A DNA stretch of 64,000 bases, from the NCBI RefSeq assembly GCF_001436095.1, contig NZ_AYYK01000001.1, forward strand, positions 1 through 64,000, given 5' to 3'. The stretch's first letter is position 1. Each line of letters starts with the position of its first letter. Below, piece after piece: positions 31,223 through 43,093 of the stretch. A program made the translations under genes and the position numbers. This stretch comes from Lapidilactobacillus dextrinicus DSM 20335. GTDB lineage: Bacteria > Bacillota > Bacilli > Lactobacillales > Lactobacillaceae. The notes under the pieces are model-generated. The model was not told where the DNA came from. It did no database searches and was given only the letters and a program-made list of their open reading frames with translations.

Positions 31223-31879
31223 TTAATCTTCGTCGTCTTCCTCAGAATCATCGTCAGCTTCGTCATCATCATCGCTAAAATCAGCGTCAGTATTATCAAC
31301 TAACTCATCATCATTGAATTCTGATAATTGGCCTTCGATACCATCATCGAGTTCATCACTATCGTCATCATCGTCATCATCGTCAATATTTGTCATATCG
31401 TTACTCTTGAAGACGCTGGTAATATTGGTGCTAGCGACTGTATCCTCATCTTCGTCATCGGCTGGTGCAACTAATGTATCATCATCCTCTGGATCATCAT
31501 CGTTGTAGTCAATAACATCGTCATCATCAGAAACGTCAGCTAAGAATGCATTAACTTTATGGCGACGTTTCTTACGAGGAACATCTTCTTCATCTTCAGG
31601 ATGGTTAACTTCTTCATCAACTGAATCGAATGGGTACCACTCACGTAAGCCCCAAACATTCTCGCCAAGTGAAATAAAGCTACCACCCTCATTTAAGTCA
31701 GTGTAGAACTGACCTAAGCGAGCGCGAATTTCTTCATCGCTTTTACCTAAATAGGTTTGAATTTGGTTAACAATATCAGCAAAGGGCATTGCTTCGCCAG
31801 ACTCTACTAGAATAGCGTGAGCAACCTCAATCATTGATAGTTCGGATTTCTTCTGACCCGCAAAAATATCTAGTTGCAC
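31223..31879 (-). CDS. rpoE: DNA-directed RNA polymerase delta subunit
   Basis: Gram-positive RNA polymerase accessory subunit that speeds core recycling and displaces nucleic acids. Seen: a folded N-terminal HARE-HTH domain ([20 protein letters not shown]..., about residues 8-90) and a very acidic C-terminal half with long Asp/Glu runs. I take the GTG at 31879, 9 nt after AAAGGA, giving 218 residues; the seven residues further upstream have no ribosome site. pyrG lies about 200 bp downstream with its own promoter, the usual order in Firmicutes. Confidence 0.95.
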   Translation of the reverse strand: MQLDIFAGQKKSELSMIEVAHAILVESGEAMPFADIVNQIQTYLGKSDEEIRARLGQFYTDLNEGGSFISLGENVWGLREWYPFDSVDEEVNHPEDEEDVPRKKRRHKVNAFLADVSDDDDVIDYNDDDPEDDDTLVAPADDEDEDTVASTNITSVFKSNDMTNIDDDDDDDDSDELDDGIEGQLSEFNDDELVDNTDADFSDDDDEADDDSEEDDED

Positions 31880-31924
31880 GGGGACACATCCTTTCAGCAA
31901 TCTACTTTTTATAATACTCGATTA

Positions 31925-32365
31925 TTATTGGAAAATCAATCGTAATTGGTATTTTCCTAGTTGATCTCGTCCACTCATTAAAAGATAATCAACTTTAATT
32001 TCACCAGCTGTTGGTTCATCTTGCAGGCGAACTTTCATCATAGTGGTGCGGGTGATAATTGGAATATTGCCATACGGTGTTTGATAAACTGTATTGATTT
32101 CATGATCAGCTGAAAAATGCAGCTGTAGACGGGTATTACCCTGACCTCGCGTCAAAATAACTAAACCATCTTCTTGTAACTTCAAAGTTACGGGCACTGT
32201 TTCGTTAGTTTCCGCATTTGTCTCGTGATAACGCAAGTACAAGGTTGACCCCATTTGGAAAAGTTGGCCCTCCTCATCAAATACATGCTGGCTAAGTTCA
32301 CCATCTTGCTCAATTTGTGTCGTTAAATGAATATTGATTGGTACCGCCGTCTCAAAATCCAACAC
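31925..32365 (-). CDS. DUF1934 (YwiB-like) beta-barrel protein
   Basis: 146 residues, almost all predicted beta strands, matching DUF1934: an N-terminal PINIHLTTQIEQDGE, a central LYLRYHETNAETNETVPVTLKL and a C-terminal YGNIPIITRTTMMKVRL with DYLLMSGRDQLGKYQLRLIF. The fold is a calycin-like small barrel; no biochemical role is established. It sits 45 bp upstream of rpoE and probably shares its transcript, a neighbourhood kept in lactobacilli and streptococci. Confidence 0.88.
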   Translation of the reverse strand: MLDFETAVPINIHLTTQIEQDGELSQHVFDEEGQLFQMGSTLYLRYHETNAETNETVPVTLKLQEDGLVILTRGQGNTRLQLHFSADHEINTVYQTPYGNIPIITRTTMMKVRLQDEPTAGEIKVDYLLMSGRDQLGKYQLRLIFQ

Positions 32366-32603
32366 GCTGTTTCACCTCTCCCCATTAAATCAAATAATAT
32401 TTTTCGTATATTTAACTCATTATAAGACATTATGCGTATTTTTTTCGAAAAAAGCACTTTTTTATTGAAAAAAAGACGACATGCTGCACAGAAAATGCCA
32501 GTTTACGTTATACTAGAAACAAAAGAAAATAATAATCGTTGCTATTACAACTAAAGCTGAATTTAATGATTCAGCGTGACGATTTGTTTAAGGAGTTGAG
32601 CTT

Positions 32604-33959
32604 GTGCGAAACATTGTGATGCTACCGCGTGAAAAAGTACTACGCGATCCGGTCCATAATTATATTCATGTCACTCATAAAGTTATTCTTGATTTAATTA
32701 ATACACCGGAATTTCAGCGCTTACGTCGGGTTAAACAATTAGGGGCATCCTCTTTTACATTCCACGGAGCAGAGCATTCACGCTTCACCCATTCCGTCGG
32801 TGTTTACGAAATTACCCGGCAAATCTGTGATAATTTTCAACGTAATTATCCGACGCAAACACCTGGCGATGGTCTTTGGGATGATCATGAGCGTATTGTG
32901 GCGCTGTGTGCTGCCTTGTTACATGACCTCGGACACGGTCCTGAATCTCATACTTTTGAACATATCTTTGATACTGATCATGAAGCAATTACGCAAGCAA
33001 TTTTAACTTCACCAGAAACACAGATAAACAAAGTCTTAAAAGAAGTCAGTCCAGAATTCCCAGAAGAAGTCGCTAGTGTGATTGGCAAAACTTACCCTAA
33101 TCCTCAGGTTGTTCAAATGATCAGTAGTCAAATTGATGCTGACCGAATGGATTACTTATTACGTGATGCCTATAATACGGGCACAAAATACGGGATGTTT
33201 GATCTAACGAGAATTCTTCGAGTGATGCGTCCTTATAAAAGCGGCATCGCCTTTCAAAGTGATGGCATGCATGCCGTTGAGGATTATATTGTCTGTCGTT
33301 TCCAAATGTATCAACAAGTTTATTTCCACCCAGTTAGTCGTTCAATGGAAGTTGTCCTCAATCATTTGTTACACCGGGCAAAATACTTATATGAACACGG
33401 TCAAATGTCAGCTAGTCAGACACCAACATTACTAGTCCCTTTCCTAGAAAACAATTGGGATCTCACGAACTACCTTAAACTTGACGATGGTACCTTAACG
33501 ACCTACTTTACATTGTGGCGTGACCACCCTGACGATATTTTATGTGACTTAGCCTCGCGGTTTTTGGATCGTCGTCCGTTCAAATCAGTTCGTTTCACCC
33601 CAGAAACACGTTATTTAATCCCTGACTTAACAAAATTGATTGAAGAAGCTGGTTTCAATCCGGAATATTACACAGCCATCAATGATAGTTACGATTTACC
33701 TTACGATGCCTATGATCCATCATCTAAAGAGCCAAAAACTCAAATTGAATTGATGGAACAAGACGGAACGTTGGAAGAACTCTCAACTGTTAGTCCTTTA
33801 GTAGGTGCCATTACCGGTAAAAGTACTGGGGATGAGCGTTTCTTCTTCCCTCGCGAAATGATCCATCCAGATGAGTTGCAATTATTTGAACCCTTGTATC
33901 AAAAATTCCAAAGTTATTTACACAATGACAATTTAATCGATCCACAAAATCAATTATAA
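32604..33959 (+). CDS. HD-domain phosphohydrolase, YwfO/dNTPase-like
   Basis: Seen: FTHSVGVYEITRQI with the first metal His, the HD doublet in ALLHDLGHGPESHTFEH, and the third metal Asp in SQIDADRMDYLLRDAYNTG; 451 residues. This places it in the SAMHD1/dGTPase-like HD group represented by Enterococcus EF1143 and Bacillus YwfO, which hydrolyse dNTPs or related nucleotides. Substrate not determinable here. Translation starts at GTG 32604 with AAGGAG 8 nt upstream; an in-frame ATG five codons on is possible. mscL follows after 30 bp. Confidence 0.9.
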   Translation: MRNIVMLPREKVLRDPVHNYIHVTHKVILDLINTPEFQRLRRVKQLGASSFTFHGAEHSRFTHSVGVYEITRQICDNFQRNYPTQTPGDGLWDDHERIVALCAALLHDLGHGPESHTFEHIFDTDHEAITQAILTSPETQINKVLKEVSPEFPEEVASVIGKTYPNPQVVQMISSQIDADRMDYLLRDAYNTGTKYGMFDLTRILRVMRPYKSGIAFQSDGMHAVEDYIVCRFQMYQQVYFHPVSRSMEVVLNHLLHRAKYLYEHGQMSASQTPTLLVPFLENNWDLTNYLKLDDGTLTTYFTLWRDHPDDILCDLASRFLDRRPFKSVRFTPETRYLIPDLTKLIEEAGFNPEYYTAINDSYDLPYDAYDPSSKEPKTQIELMEQDGTLEELSTVSPLVGAITGKSTGDERFFFPREMIHPDELQLFEPLYQKFQSYLHNDNLIDPQNQL

Positions 33960-33989
33960 TTTAAGTAAATGTAAAAAGGAGCGCGTCAA

Positions 33990-34394
33990 ATGCTTAGTGA
34001 ATTTAAAGAATTTATTTCTCGTGGTAATGTCGTTGACATGGCCGTTGGTGTTTTAATAGGTGGTGCCTTTAAATCTTTGGTAACGTCCTTAACTAAAAAT
34101 ATTTTAAGTCCCTTATTAGGTTTATTCTCAAATTCAATCAATCTGTCTTCAATTAAGTTTTCTTTAGGCTCTGCTACTTTCACAGTCGGTAGTTTCCTTG
34201 ATGATATCATTGAATTCTTGATTATGATGTTTGTTATTTTTATCATTGTCAAGACTTTCAATCGATTACGTGATTTAGCAGGACATCAAGAACCCGAAGA
34301 AGAAACACCAGCTGATGAACAATATCTTAAAGAAATCCGTGATTTATTAGCCACTCAACAAAAAAACAATGAAACTCACGATTCAGTTCAATAA
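33990..34394 (+). CDS. mscL: large-conductance mechanosensitive channel
   Basis: Pentameric channel that opens on hypo-osmotic shock. Seen: the N-terminal MLSEFKEFISRGNVVDMAVGVLIGGAF with TM1, a short extracytoplasmic loop, TM2 (IIEFLIMMFVIFIIVKTFNRL) and the charged C-terminal helix with EIRDLL; 134 residues. AAAGGAG lies about 9 nt before the ATG. Probably co-transcribed with the HD phosphohydrolase. Confidence 0.96.
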   Translation: MLSEFKEFISRGNVVDMAVGVLIGGAFKSLVTSLTKNILSPLLGLFSNSINLSSIKFSLGSATFTVGSFLDDIIEFLIMMFVIFIIVKTFNRLRDLAGHQEPEEETPADEQYLKEIRDLLATQQKNNETHDSVQ

Positions 34395-34407
34395 TATTGA
34401 ACAAGAT

Positions 34408-34441
34408 AAAAAGGTGCCAGTCATATGACTGGCACCTTTTT
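34408..34441. terminator. bidirectional terminator between mscL and prs
   Basis: AAAAAGGTGCCAGTCA and TGACTGGCACCTTTTT form a perfect hairpin between two converging genes. Confidence 0.9.
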
Positions 34442-34459
34442 GATTCGCACAGATGATCA

Positions 34460-35434
34460 TTAATGTTGTGTAAAGCGATTAACAAATAATGGACTAACTG
34501 CTTGATTTTCGTAAATACGTTTAATTGCATCCCCAATTAATGGTCCAACAGAAATTTGCGCCATCTTAGGAATCAATTTTTCTGGTGTTAATTGAATTGA
34601 GTCTGTCACAACCAACTTCTTAATTGGTGAATCAGTAATTCGTTGGATAGCTGGTCCTGACAAGACGGGATGTGTACAGCTAGCGTAAACTTCAGTTGCT
34701 CCAGCATCAACTAATGCTTGAGCAGCCAACGAAATCGTACCTGCTGTATCAATCATATCATCGATAATGATAGCTCGCTTGCCTTCAACATTACCAATAA
34801 TATTCATCACTTCGGCCACGTTAGCACGAGGTCGACGTTTGTCGATGATGGCGATTGGTGTTTTTAAGAACTCAGCCAAACGCCGAGCACGACCAACACC
34901 ACCATGATCTGGAGAAATAACAACTGCATCTTCATTTAACTTATTAGATAAGAAATAATCAGCAAGTAATGGTGAACCAACAAGGTGATCAACTGGAATA
35001 TCAAAGAAACCTTGAATTTGTGCAGCATGTAAATCTAAGGCAACAATCCGATCAGCACCAGCACGTTGCAACATATCAGCAACTAAGCGCGCTGTAATTG
35101 GTTCACGAGCACGGGTCTTGCGATCCTGACGTGCATAGCCATAATAAGGAATCACCGCATTGATTGTTCGTGCTGATGCACGGCGTAAAGCATCAATTGT
35201 GATCAATAATTCCATCAAATTATCATTAACAGGTGCAGAAGTGGATTGAATTAAGAAAACATCATCACCACGAACACTTTCTTCAATGTTAATTTGAATC
35301 TCACCATCTGAAAAACGTGTTACAGATGATTTTCCCAATGGTACACCGACCGCAGCAGCGATTTTTTCTGCTAACGGTTTGTTAGAATTTAAGGCAAAAA
35401 TTTTAAGCCCTGACTCTACGTATTTACTAGTCAT
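34460..35434 (-). CDS. prs: ribose-phosphate diphosphokinase (PRPP synthetase)
   Basis: Makes PRPP from ribose 5-phosphate and ATP for nucleotide, His and Trp synthesis. Seen: [43 protein letters not shown] with the ATP-binding Arg-Gln, [20 protein letters not shown], and the PRPP loop [13 protein letters not shown]; 324 residues. Downstream of glmU by 33 bp in the same direction, the conserved glmU-prs operon. Its product also sets the PRPP level that PurR, encoded just upstream, senses. Confidence 0.97.
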   Translation of the reverse strand: MTSKYVESGLKIFALNSNKPLAEKIAAAVGVPLGKSSVTRFSDGEIQINIEESVRGDDVFLIQSTSAPVNDNLMELLITIDALRRASARTINAVIPYYGYARQDRKTRAREPITARLVADMLQRAGADRIVALDLHAAQIQGFFDIPVDHLVGSPLLADYFLSNKLNEDAVVISPDHGGVGRARRLAEFLKTPIAIIDKRRPRANVAEVMNIIGNVEGKRAIIIDDMIDTAGTISLAAQALVDAGATEVYASCTHPVLSGPAIQRITDSPIKKLVVTDSIQLTPEKLIPKMAQISVGPLIGDAIKRIYENQAVSPLFVNRFTQH

Positions 35435-35467
35435 CGTTTCCTCCTAATTTGACACACTAACAAGATT

Positions 35468-36856
35468 TTATAACCAATCAGGATCTTGAGCAAGGGGTAA
35501 TTTTTGCCAATAGTTATCTTTGTTAACTTGACGGGCCCGGGCAATGGCCATTGCATGCTCTGGAACATCGTCTGTAACCGTTGAGCCAGCTGCAACGAAG
35601 CTATGTTGATCTAATTCTAAGGGTGCAACTAAATTACTATTACTACCAATAAAACTATGATCACCAACATTAGTATGGAATTTTTTAACACCGTCATAAT
35701 TAACAAATACAACACCGCAACCAACGTTAATATCAGTTCCTAATGTGGCATCCCCAACATAAGACAAGTGACCCACTTTAGTGCGAGCACCAATTGTTGC
35801 ATTCTTGACTTCACAGAAGTTACCAATATGTGCATCTTCACCAATAATAGCTTTAGGACGTAAATGACTATTGGGGCCAATATTAGAGCCCGTCATCATT
35901 TCTGCTTCCTCAATAGTTGAGCTGGTAATATGCACCCGATCATGAATTTTAGCGTCAACTAGTTCTGAGTGCGAACCAATAACACAGTCTGCGCCAATTT
36001 CAGTATGTCCCCTTAGGTTAACGTCACCTTCAACTAACGTATCAGCGCCAATTTTAACATCGATATCGATGTGAGCCGTTTTAGGATCAATTAAAGTGAC
36101 GCCATTACGCATATGTTGTTCATTAATGCGTTGTTGCATGATTTCAGTTGCAACGGATAACGCAACCCGGTCATTAACACCTAGTGATTCAGTAAAATCT
36201 GGTGTTTGATAAGCAGCAACAATGCCGCCAGCGTCTTTAATGATTTGAATAACATCTGTTAAATAATACTCACCTTGCGCATTTTGATTTGTAACTTGAT
36301 GCAAAGCGTTAAATAATGTTTGATTATCAAAACAGAAAACGCCAGTGTTAATTTCGTGAACAGCAGCTTCTTCTTTACTGGCATCTTTTTGTTCAACGAT
36401 TCGTTCAACAATCCCTAAATCGTTACGAATAATTCGACCATAACCAGTAGGATCATCAGCATTGGCTGTTAAAATTGTTGCCTTAGCGCCTTTAGCTTGA
36501 TGATAAGCAAATAGTTTTTCAAAAGTTTGCGTCGTCAAAAGTGGTGTATCACCGTTAACAACTAAGGTCATACCTTCTTTAGTTCCTAATTGTGCTTCAG
36601 CCTGTAAAACGGCGTGACCAGTCCCTAATTGCGCTTCTTGAAAAGCGTAAGCACTACGATCACCTAATAATTCTTCAACAGCTTCAGCTCCGTGGCCGAC
36701 AACGGTCACAATTTGTTCAGGATTAGCCAATTCAACTTGGGTAATCACATGATCAACCATGGCGCGACCACAAACTTGATGTAATACCTTATAAAGTTTA
36801 GATTTCATCCGCGTACCCTGACCAGCAGCCAGGACAATCGCATAACGACTCGACAT
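35468..36856 (-). CDS. glmU: bifunctional UDP-GlcNAc pyrophosphorylase / glucosamine-1-P acetyltransferase
   Basis: Makes UDP-N-acetylglucosamine, the precursor used by MurA. Seen: N-terminal nucleotidyltransferase with [35 protein letters not shown] and NTGVFCFDN, then from about residue 250 a left-handed beta-helix of hexapeptide repeats and the acetyltransferase end ([28 protein letters not shown]). I start at ATG 36856 ([12 protein letters not shown]), 6 nt after AAGGGAAG, giving 462 residues rather than 475. Confidence 0.97.
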   Translation of the reverse strand: MSSRYAIVLAAGQGTRMKSKLYKVLHQVCGRAMVDHVITQVELANPEQIVTVVGHGAEAVEELLGDRSAYAFQEAQLGTGHAVLQAEAQLGTKEGMTLVVNGDTPLLTTQTFEKLFAYHQAKGAKATILTANADDPTGYGRIIRNDLGIVERIVEQKDASKEEAAVHEINTGVFCFDNQTLFNALHQVTNQNAQGEYYLTDVIQIIKDAGGIVAAYQTPDFTESLGVNDRVALSVATEIMQQRINEQHMRNGVTLIDPKTAHIDIDVKIGADTLVEGDVNLRGHTEIGADCVIGSHSELVDAKIHDRVHITSSTIEEAEMMTGSNIGPNSHLRPKAIIGEDAHIGNFCEVKNATIGARTKVGHLSYVGDATLGTDINVGCGVVFVNYDGVKKFHTNVGDHSFIGSNSNLVAPLELDQHSFVAAGSTVTDDVPEHAMAIARARQVNKDNYWQKLPLAQDPDWL

Positions 36857-36971
36857 AATAAACTTCCCTTCGTCTATACCAATTAACTCATTCACACCAT
36901 TAATAATAACTTACCAAAAAAGGAAACTCAATAGAAAACGCCAAGCAAGCGCCTTCGTTATCCTAATCTAC

Positions 36972-37009
36972 AAAAAAGACTAATATTGCACGCAATATTA
37001 GTCTTTTTT
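36972..37009 (-). terminator. terminator of purR
   Basis: AAAAAAGACTAATATTG pairs with CAATATTAGTCTTTTTT around CACG; symmetric A and T runs. Confidence 0.9.
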
Positions 37010-37027
37010 CTATAAGTAACATTGAAC

Positions 37028-37879
37028 CTAATCAGCATTTTCAGCCGTTGTTATTAACTGTAACTTTTCTAAATAATTACCTGGCTGAACGAGAATCTGA
37101 TCAGTTTGGGTATTAATTTCTGTTACTTCTAATAATGATGTATAGTCTTGAACAGCACGCTTGCCACTAAACGCGGTCTCGGCAAAAACGGTAATCCCAA
37201 CTAAATGAGCATTAAATTCCTTGATCAAATCATGCATCCCATGAATCGTACCGCCGCCTTTCATGAAGTCATCAACAATGACCACATTGGCACCATCTGA
37301 CAAACTGCGCTTAGACAATTCCATCTTTTGCACGCGATCAGATGAACCTGAAACGTAATTCACACTAACGGTAGCTCCTTCGGTAATTTTAGGATCACGA
37401 CGAGCAACCACAAACGGCACTCCTAAATAGTTAGCAGTACTTTGCGCGATGGGGATTCCCTTAGTTGCCACAGTCATCACAGCATCAACTTTTTCTTCAG
37501 AGTACTGCGCCGCAATTAAGCGACCAATTATTTTTAAATAATTGGGTGTACCTAAAAGATCTGACAAATACAAATAACCACCAGGTAATAAACGATTGCT
37601 ATCGGCCATTTTTTCGGCCATTAACTCTAAGAAATCTCGAGCTAAGGGTTCACTAATACCTGGTAAATACTCTACCCCACCAGCTGCACCAGGCAATGTG
37701 CGAACAACGCCCAACCCTTGCGCTTTAAATGCGCGTTTAATAATCACTAAATCTTCACTAATTGAAGACTTAGCAGAACCATAACGTTTTACAAAAAATG
37801 GTAAAGCAACTAATTCTCGAGGATGGTCGAGTAAGAAATTGGTCATGTCGATTAACCGATCACTACGACGAATCTTCAT
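37028..37879 (-). CDS. purR: purine operon repressor PurR (Gram-positive type)
   Basis: Transcription factor of pur genes controlled by PRPP. Seen: an N-terminal winged helix (RRSDRLIDMTNFLLDHPRELVALPFFVKRYGSAKSSISEDL) and a C-terminal PRTase-like domain with the PRPP loop VVIVDDFMKGGGTIHGM; 283 residues. It is unrelated to the LacI-type PurR of enterobacteria. CGAAC-containing sequences resembling PurR boxes lie in the 325-bp region upstream. Ends at a strong terminator before glmU. Confidence 0.95.
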   Translation of the reverse strand: MKIRRSDRLIDMTNFLLDHPRELVALPFFVKRYGSAKSSISEDLVIIKRAFKAQGLGVVRTLPGAAGGVEYLPGISEPLARDFLELMAEKMADSNRLLPGGYLYLSDLLGTPNYLKIIGRLIAAQYSEEKVDAVMTVATKGIPIAQSTANYLGVPFVVARRDPKITEGATVSVNYVSGSSDRVQKMELSKRSLSDGANVVIVDDFMKGGGTIHGMHDLIKEFNAHLVGITVFAETAFSGKRAVQDYTSLLEVTEINTQTDQILVQPGNYLEKLQLITTAENAD

Positions 37880-38163
37880 AAGTAACGACTCCTTATCTAA
37901 TTAATAGTTTAATTTAAACCTGTTTAATAATTTAAGTGAATTTTATCTTTAAAACGAACAATCAGCATTATTTAAATATAATAAAAAGTAAATCATCAAT
38001 CGCACGTTAGCACATTTTTATCCGATTACATGTGACATTTAAAGATATTATAAATGCGAATATTAAAGTGAACAATGCCACTATCTTCTAACTATCGTTC
38101 GTCTTTTAATCATAACACAAAAGTGTTCATATGCCATAAGTAAATAGCAACGACCACAAAAAA
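37880..38163. other. intergenic region upstream of purR with GAAC motifs
   Basis: No gene. Two same-strand repeats AAACGAACAAT (about 37951-37961) and AAGTGAACAAT (about 38066-38076), and one opposite-strand GACGAACGAT (about 38093-38102), resemble the Gram-positive PurBox core CGAAC. No clear purR promoter is visible by eye. Confidence 0.4.
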
Positions 38164-38188
38164 AGACCTAGGTCAAATACCAAAGTCT
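38164..38188 (-). terminator. terminator of veg
   Basis: AGAC-CTAGGT and ACCAAA-GTCT pair with one mismatch and one wobble. Seven T follow on the minus strand. Confidence 0.65.
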
Positions 38189-38204
38189 ATTTTAGGAAAT
38201 CATA

Positions 38205-38465
38205 TTAGTTATTTGTAGTTGCTGAGTCGTTGCCATCGAATTCGATTTCAATTGACTTAGTTAGCAGATCAGTATAGCTGTATGAAACACGTTCAAAAGC
38301 ATTTTCATCTTGATTCAAATCAACCACGAAAACAGCCGGATATGTTTCTTTCAACGTACCATGACGACGCGTAATCTTCTTGCGACCAGCCTGTGCAACA
38401 ACAGTTAAATGTTGGCCGAGATGATCATCCAATTGATGCTTAATTGTAGCTAATGACATTGGCAT
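38205..38465 (-). CDS. veg: Veg family protein
   Basis: Eighty-six residues. Seen: GRKKITRRHGTLKETYPAVFVVDLNQDENAFERVSYSYTDLLTKSIEIEF, which follows Bacillus Veg closely. In Bacillus, Veg promotes biofilm formation by antagonising SinR-type repression; the role in lactobacilli is not known. I start at ATG 38465, 9 nt after AAGGAG. The promoter TTGTAA-17-TATAAT lies 23 bp upstream. The place between purR and rsmA is the conserved one. Confidence 0.92.
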   Translation of the reverse strand: MPMSLATIKHQLDDHLGQHLTVVAQAGRKKITRRHGTLKETYPAVFVVDLNQDENAFERVSYSYTDLLTKSIEIEFDGNDSATTNN

Positions 38466-38487
38466 ATACATCCACTCCTTGTGAAAC

Positions 38488-38516
38488 ATTATATCACGAA
38501 TTATCATAATTTACAA
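38488..38516 (-). promoter_or_regulatory. veg promoter
   Basis: Minus strand TTGTAA (38516-38511), 17 nt, TATAAT (38493-38488). A near-consensus vegetative promoter, as the Bacillus veg promoter is. Confidence 0.85.
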
Positions 38517-38608
38517 CCATGCCAATGTTCGCTGCTTAATCAGATAACGCCAATAGCTGACTTTATTGCTAACCGCCATTATTTTCAATTCAGAACATTA
38601 TGCAGCCA

Positions 38609-39505
38609 CTATTTAGAACGCTTACTTGCAAAAGTTGTGAAACATGCATTACTTAGATCAATAAATTTTTGAATAGGTAACTGTTCTGCCCGCACCTGTG
38701 CCGGCAAATCTAATTCCGTAATAATTTGCGTAATTTGTTCACGTTTATCTTTACCAAATAAATTAGCCAAGTTGTTTTGCAAACTCTTGCGTCGTTGCTG
38801 AAAACTACTTTTCACGATAGTTGAAAACATTTCTGGATGATCAATCTGATAAGGCGAATGCTGATATCGTTGCAAAACCAAAACAGCAGAATCAACATTA
38901 GGTTGCGGCACAAAAGATGTTCTGGGAACAATTTGTGCTATTTCAGCCGTCATTTGCGTTTGAACATCGATACTAAGTGAACCGTAATGTTTATTGCCAG
39001 AATTAGCCGTGATTCGTTGTGCCACTTCTTTTTGCATCATTAGCACTAAGACATCTGGTTGCACTTCACCGTTAATTAAACTAAACATAATTGGTGTCGT
39101 AATATAATAAGGCAAATTAGCGACAACCTTGATTGCCCCATGATCAGGATAGTTGGCTGTTAATTCAGCCAAACTTGTTTTTAAAATATCTTGATGCACC
39201 ACTTCAATATTATTGTATGGTGCTAAAGTGTCCGCCAAAATTGGCAGTAGTCGCTCATCAATTTCAACAGCAACAACTTGCTTAACACGCCGCGCCAATT
39301 GTTCAGTTAACGAGCCAATACCCGGGCCAATTTCCACAACTAAATCAGTCGGTTGTAAATCAGCAGCATCTAAAATACCGTTTAAAACAGCTTTGTTCGT
39401 TAAAAAATTCTGGCCCAAGCTCTTCTTAAATTGAAAACCGTAACGTCGTAAAATTGCTTGAGTACGGATTGGATCAGCAATATCTAGTGGTTGAATTTCG
39501 ACCAT
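38609..39505 (-). CDS. rsmA: 16S rRNA dimethyladenosine transferase (KsgA)
   Basis: Dimethylates A1518 and A1519 of 16S rRNA late in 30S assembly. Seen: KKSLGQNFLTNKAVL, the SAM site VVEIGPGIGSLTEQLA, the catalytic NLPYYITTPIMF, and a helical C-terminal domain with SSFQQRRKSLQNNL; 298 residues. Loss of this enzyme gives kasugamycin resistance. Its ATG overlaps the rnmV stop by one base (TAATG), so translation is coupled. Confidence 0.97.
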   Translation of the reverse strand: MVEIQPLDIADPIRTQAILRRYGFQFKKSLGQNFLTNKAVLNGILDAADLQPTDLVVEIGPGIGSLTEQLARRVKQVVAVEIDERLLPILADTLAPYNNIEVVHQDILKTSLAELTANYPDHGAIKVVANLPYYITTPIMFSLINGEVQPDVLVLMMQKEVAQRITANSGNKHYGSLSIDVQTQMTAEIAQIVPRTSFVPQPNVDSAVLVLQRYQHSPYQIDHPEMFSTIVKSSFQQRRKSLQNNLANLFGKDKREQITQIITELDLPAQVRAEQLPIQKFIDLSNACFTTFASKRSK

Positions 39506-40059
39506 TAAAGTAACCCCATTTCTGTCATGGCATCTTTTAATTCTTTAGGTGTAATTTGAAACATTTGTAACTTACGCGCCAATTGTTTGCCATTAGCATA
39601 GCCAATATGCAAATAATCACCTAATTGTTCCCGGCGTGTCTTTGCATCTACTCCAGCAATTAACCCAAGATCAGCTAAATCATTTTGTGAGATTAACGGT
39701 GCTACTTCTGCTAATGAAGCTGTTGTTAACATGTTTTTTAAGCTTGTCTTTAAAGCTTCATCTGAAGCGTGTTCAACGCCCAAGCTGCCGCGATTATGAG
39801 GGCGTGCCTCACGACGTGGTAGGAAAGCTTGTTTAGCTTGAGGAACCACTTCTAAAACTCGCTTGCGAATTTTTTCTCCATTAAAATCCGGATCCGTTAA
39901 GATCACAACATCACGAGTTTCTGCAATTTTCTCGATTTGCGCTAAAATATGCTCCGGAACAGCTGAACCTTGTGTTTCTATCGTATCAACTTCACCAAAA
40001 ACTTCGCGTAGGCGCCGCGTATCATCGCGGCCCTCAACAACTATAACTTCTTTAATCAT
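39505..40059 (-). CDS. rnmV: ribonuclease M5
   Basis: Matures 5S rRNA in low-GC Gram-positives. Seen: a Toprim domain with the catalytic VVEGRDDTRRLR and ILTDPDFNGEKIRKRV, a basic RNA-contact loop (FLPRREARPHNRGSLGVEHAS), and the C-terminal DUF4093 region; 184 residues. It overlaps tatD upstream by 4 bp and rsmA downstream by 1 bp, giving a tatD-rnmV-rsmA rRNA-maturation operon. Confidence 0.95.
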   Translation of the reverse strand: MIKEVIVVEGRDDTRRLREVFGEVDTIETQGSAVPEHILAQIEKIAETRDVVILTDPDFNGEKIRKRVLEVVPQAKQAFLPRREARPHNRGSLGVEHASDEALKTSLKNMLTTASLAEVAPLISQNDLADLGLIAGVDAKTRREQLGDYLHIGYANGKQLARKLQMFQITPKELKDAMTEMGLL

Positions 40060-40835
40060 TTGCTATCCTCTAAATCAAAAACTTTTAAGGCATTACGATA
40101 TGTTTGTTGAGCAATTGTCGCCGTTGGCAGACCTAGTTCTTTAGCAATTCCTTCAACAACATAACGCGTATAACCCGGTTCATTCATCTTACCGCGATAA
40201 GGTATTGGGGTCAGATAAGGCGCATCTGTCTCCACCAATAACTTATCTAAAGGCGTTTGTTTCAAACTGTCTCGCAAATAAGCTGCATTTTTGAACGTCA
40301 CCACACCACTGTAAGACAAGTAAGCACCTAAGTCCAAAAAGCGTTTAACCCATTCAACCTCAGCATTAAAGCTATGCATGATAATCCGACCAGCTGGTAG
40401 TTGCGCTGCTTTTAAGATATCGTACGTATCTTGCAATGCTTCTCTGGTGTGAATTGAGACTGGTAAATCTAATTCCTTAGCAAGGGCTAATTGTTTACGA
40501 AAGACCGTTCGTTGAACATCGCGTGGCGAAGTATCCCAGTGATAGTCTAACCCAATCTCACCCACCGCAATAACCTTAGGCAATTGCAATTGCTGTCGTA
40601 ACTCTTGTTCTGCAACAGCATCAAAATCCTTAGCGTCCTCAGGATGCCAGCCGATAATCGCATATAGCTGGGGGAAATCGGCCGCTAACTTTAATGCACC
40701 AGCATTTAGTTTCGTATTGGATCCTACCATGGCCATCTTAACAACGCCTAATTGTGCTGCACGTTGAACATAGGTAGCCTCTTGTCCGAGAAATGCTTCA
40801 TCATTTAAATGTGTGTGTGAATCAAAAATTTTCAA
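40056..40835 (-). CDS. TatD family metal-dependent hydrolase
   Basis: Seen: the FDSHTHLND metal site, GEIGLDYHWDTSPRDVQRTVFRKQLALAKELDLPVSIHTREA, MHSFNAE and VETDAPYLTPIPYRGKMNEP, the complete TatD set of His, Glu and Asp ligands; 259 residues. Relatives are Mg-dependent 3'-5' DNases or deoxyribonucleases of uncertain biological role; Bacillus YabD is the counterpart next to rnmV. It begins with TTG at 40835, 7 nt after AAGGAG. Confidence 0.93.
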   Translation of the reverse strand: MKIFDSHTHLNDEAFLGQEATYVQRAAQLGVVKMAMVGSNTKLNAGALKLAADFPQLYAIIGWHPEDAKDFDAVAEQELRQQLQLPKVIAVGEIGLDYHWDTSPRDVQRTVFRKQLALAKELDLPVSIHTREALQDTYDILKAAQLPAGRIIMHSFNAEVEWVKRFLDLGAYLSYSGVVTFKNAAYLRDSLKQTPLDKLLVETDAPYLTPIPYRGKMNEPGYTRYVVEGIAKELGLPTATIAQQTYRNALKVFDLEDSK

Positions 40836-40953
40836 ACGATTACTCCTTAAATCATGATTAATCTAACTGTCATTAAGTACATCACTGGCCTCTAGATACT
40901 TTACTAAAACTGCGAAATACATTTCATTAAAAATAAAGACCACTTACATGCAC

Positions 40954-40986
40954 AAATTGGGACAAAGCCATCGTTTTGTCCCAATT
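40954..40986. terminator. hairpin after metG
   Basis: AAATTGGGACAAA pairs perfectly with TTTGTCCCAATTT, but the T-run on the metG side is short. A weak or bidirectional terminator. Confidence 0.55.
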
Positions 40987-40997
40987 TTTAATATTAA

Positions 40998-42983
<1,986 letters not shown>

Positions 42984-43093
42984 TCAAAAAACCTCCAGCG
43001 TCTTAATTCATAGTTGCTATTATAGCACATCAAAAGTCCCGGTGAAACGCAACTTAGCAAGTCTATTTCGTCGGTAGCTATTTAATTGATTAA

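Noticed and set aside
31314-31508. Serine-rich plus-strand frame
   Set aside because: It is the complement of the Asp/Glu repeats in the rpoE acidic tail, not a gene or a true repeat element.
31240-31520. Tandem repeat-like GAT/GAC runs in rpoE
   Set aside because: They encode the normal acidic tail of the delta subunit; simple codon repetition.
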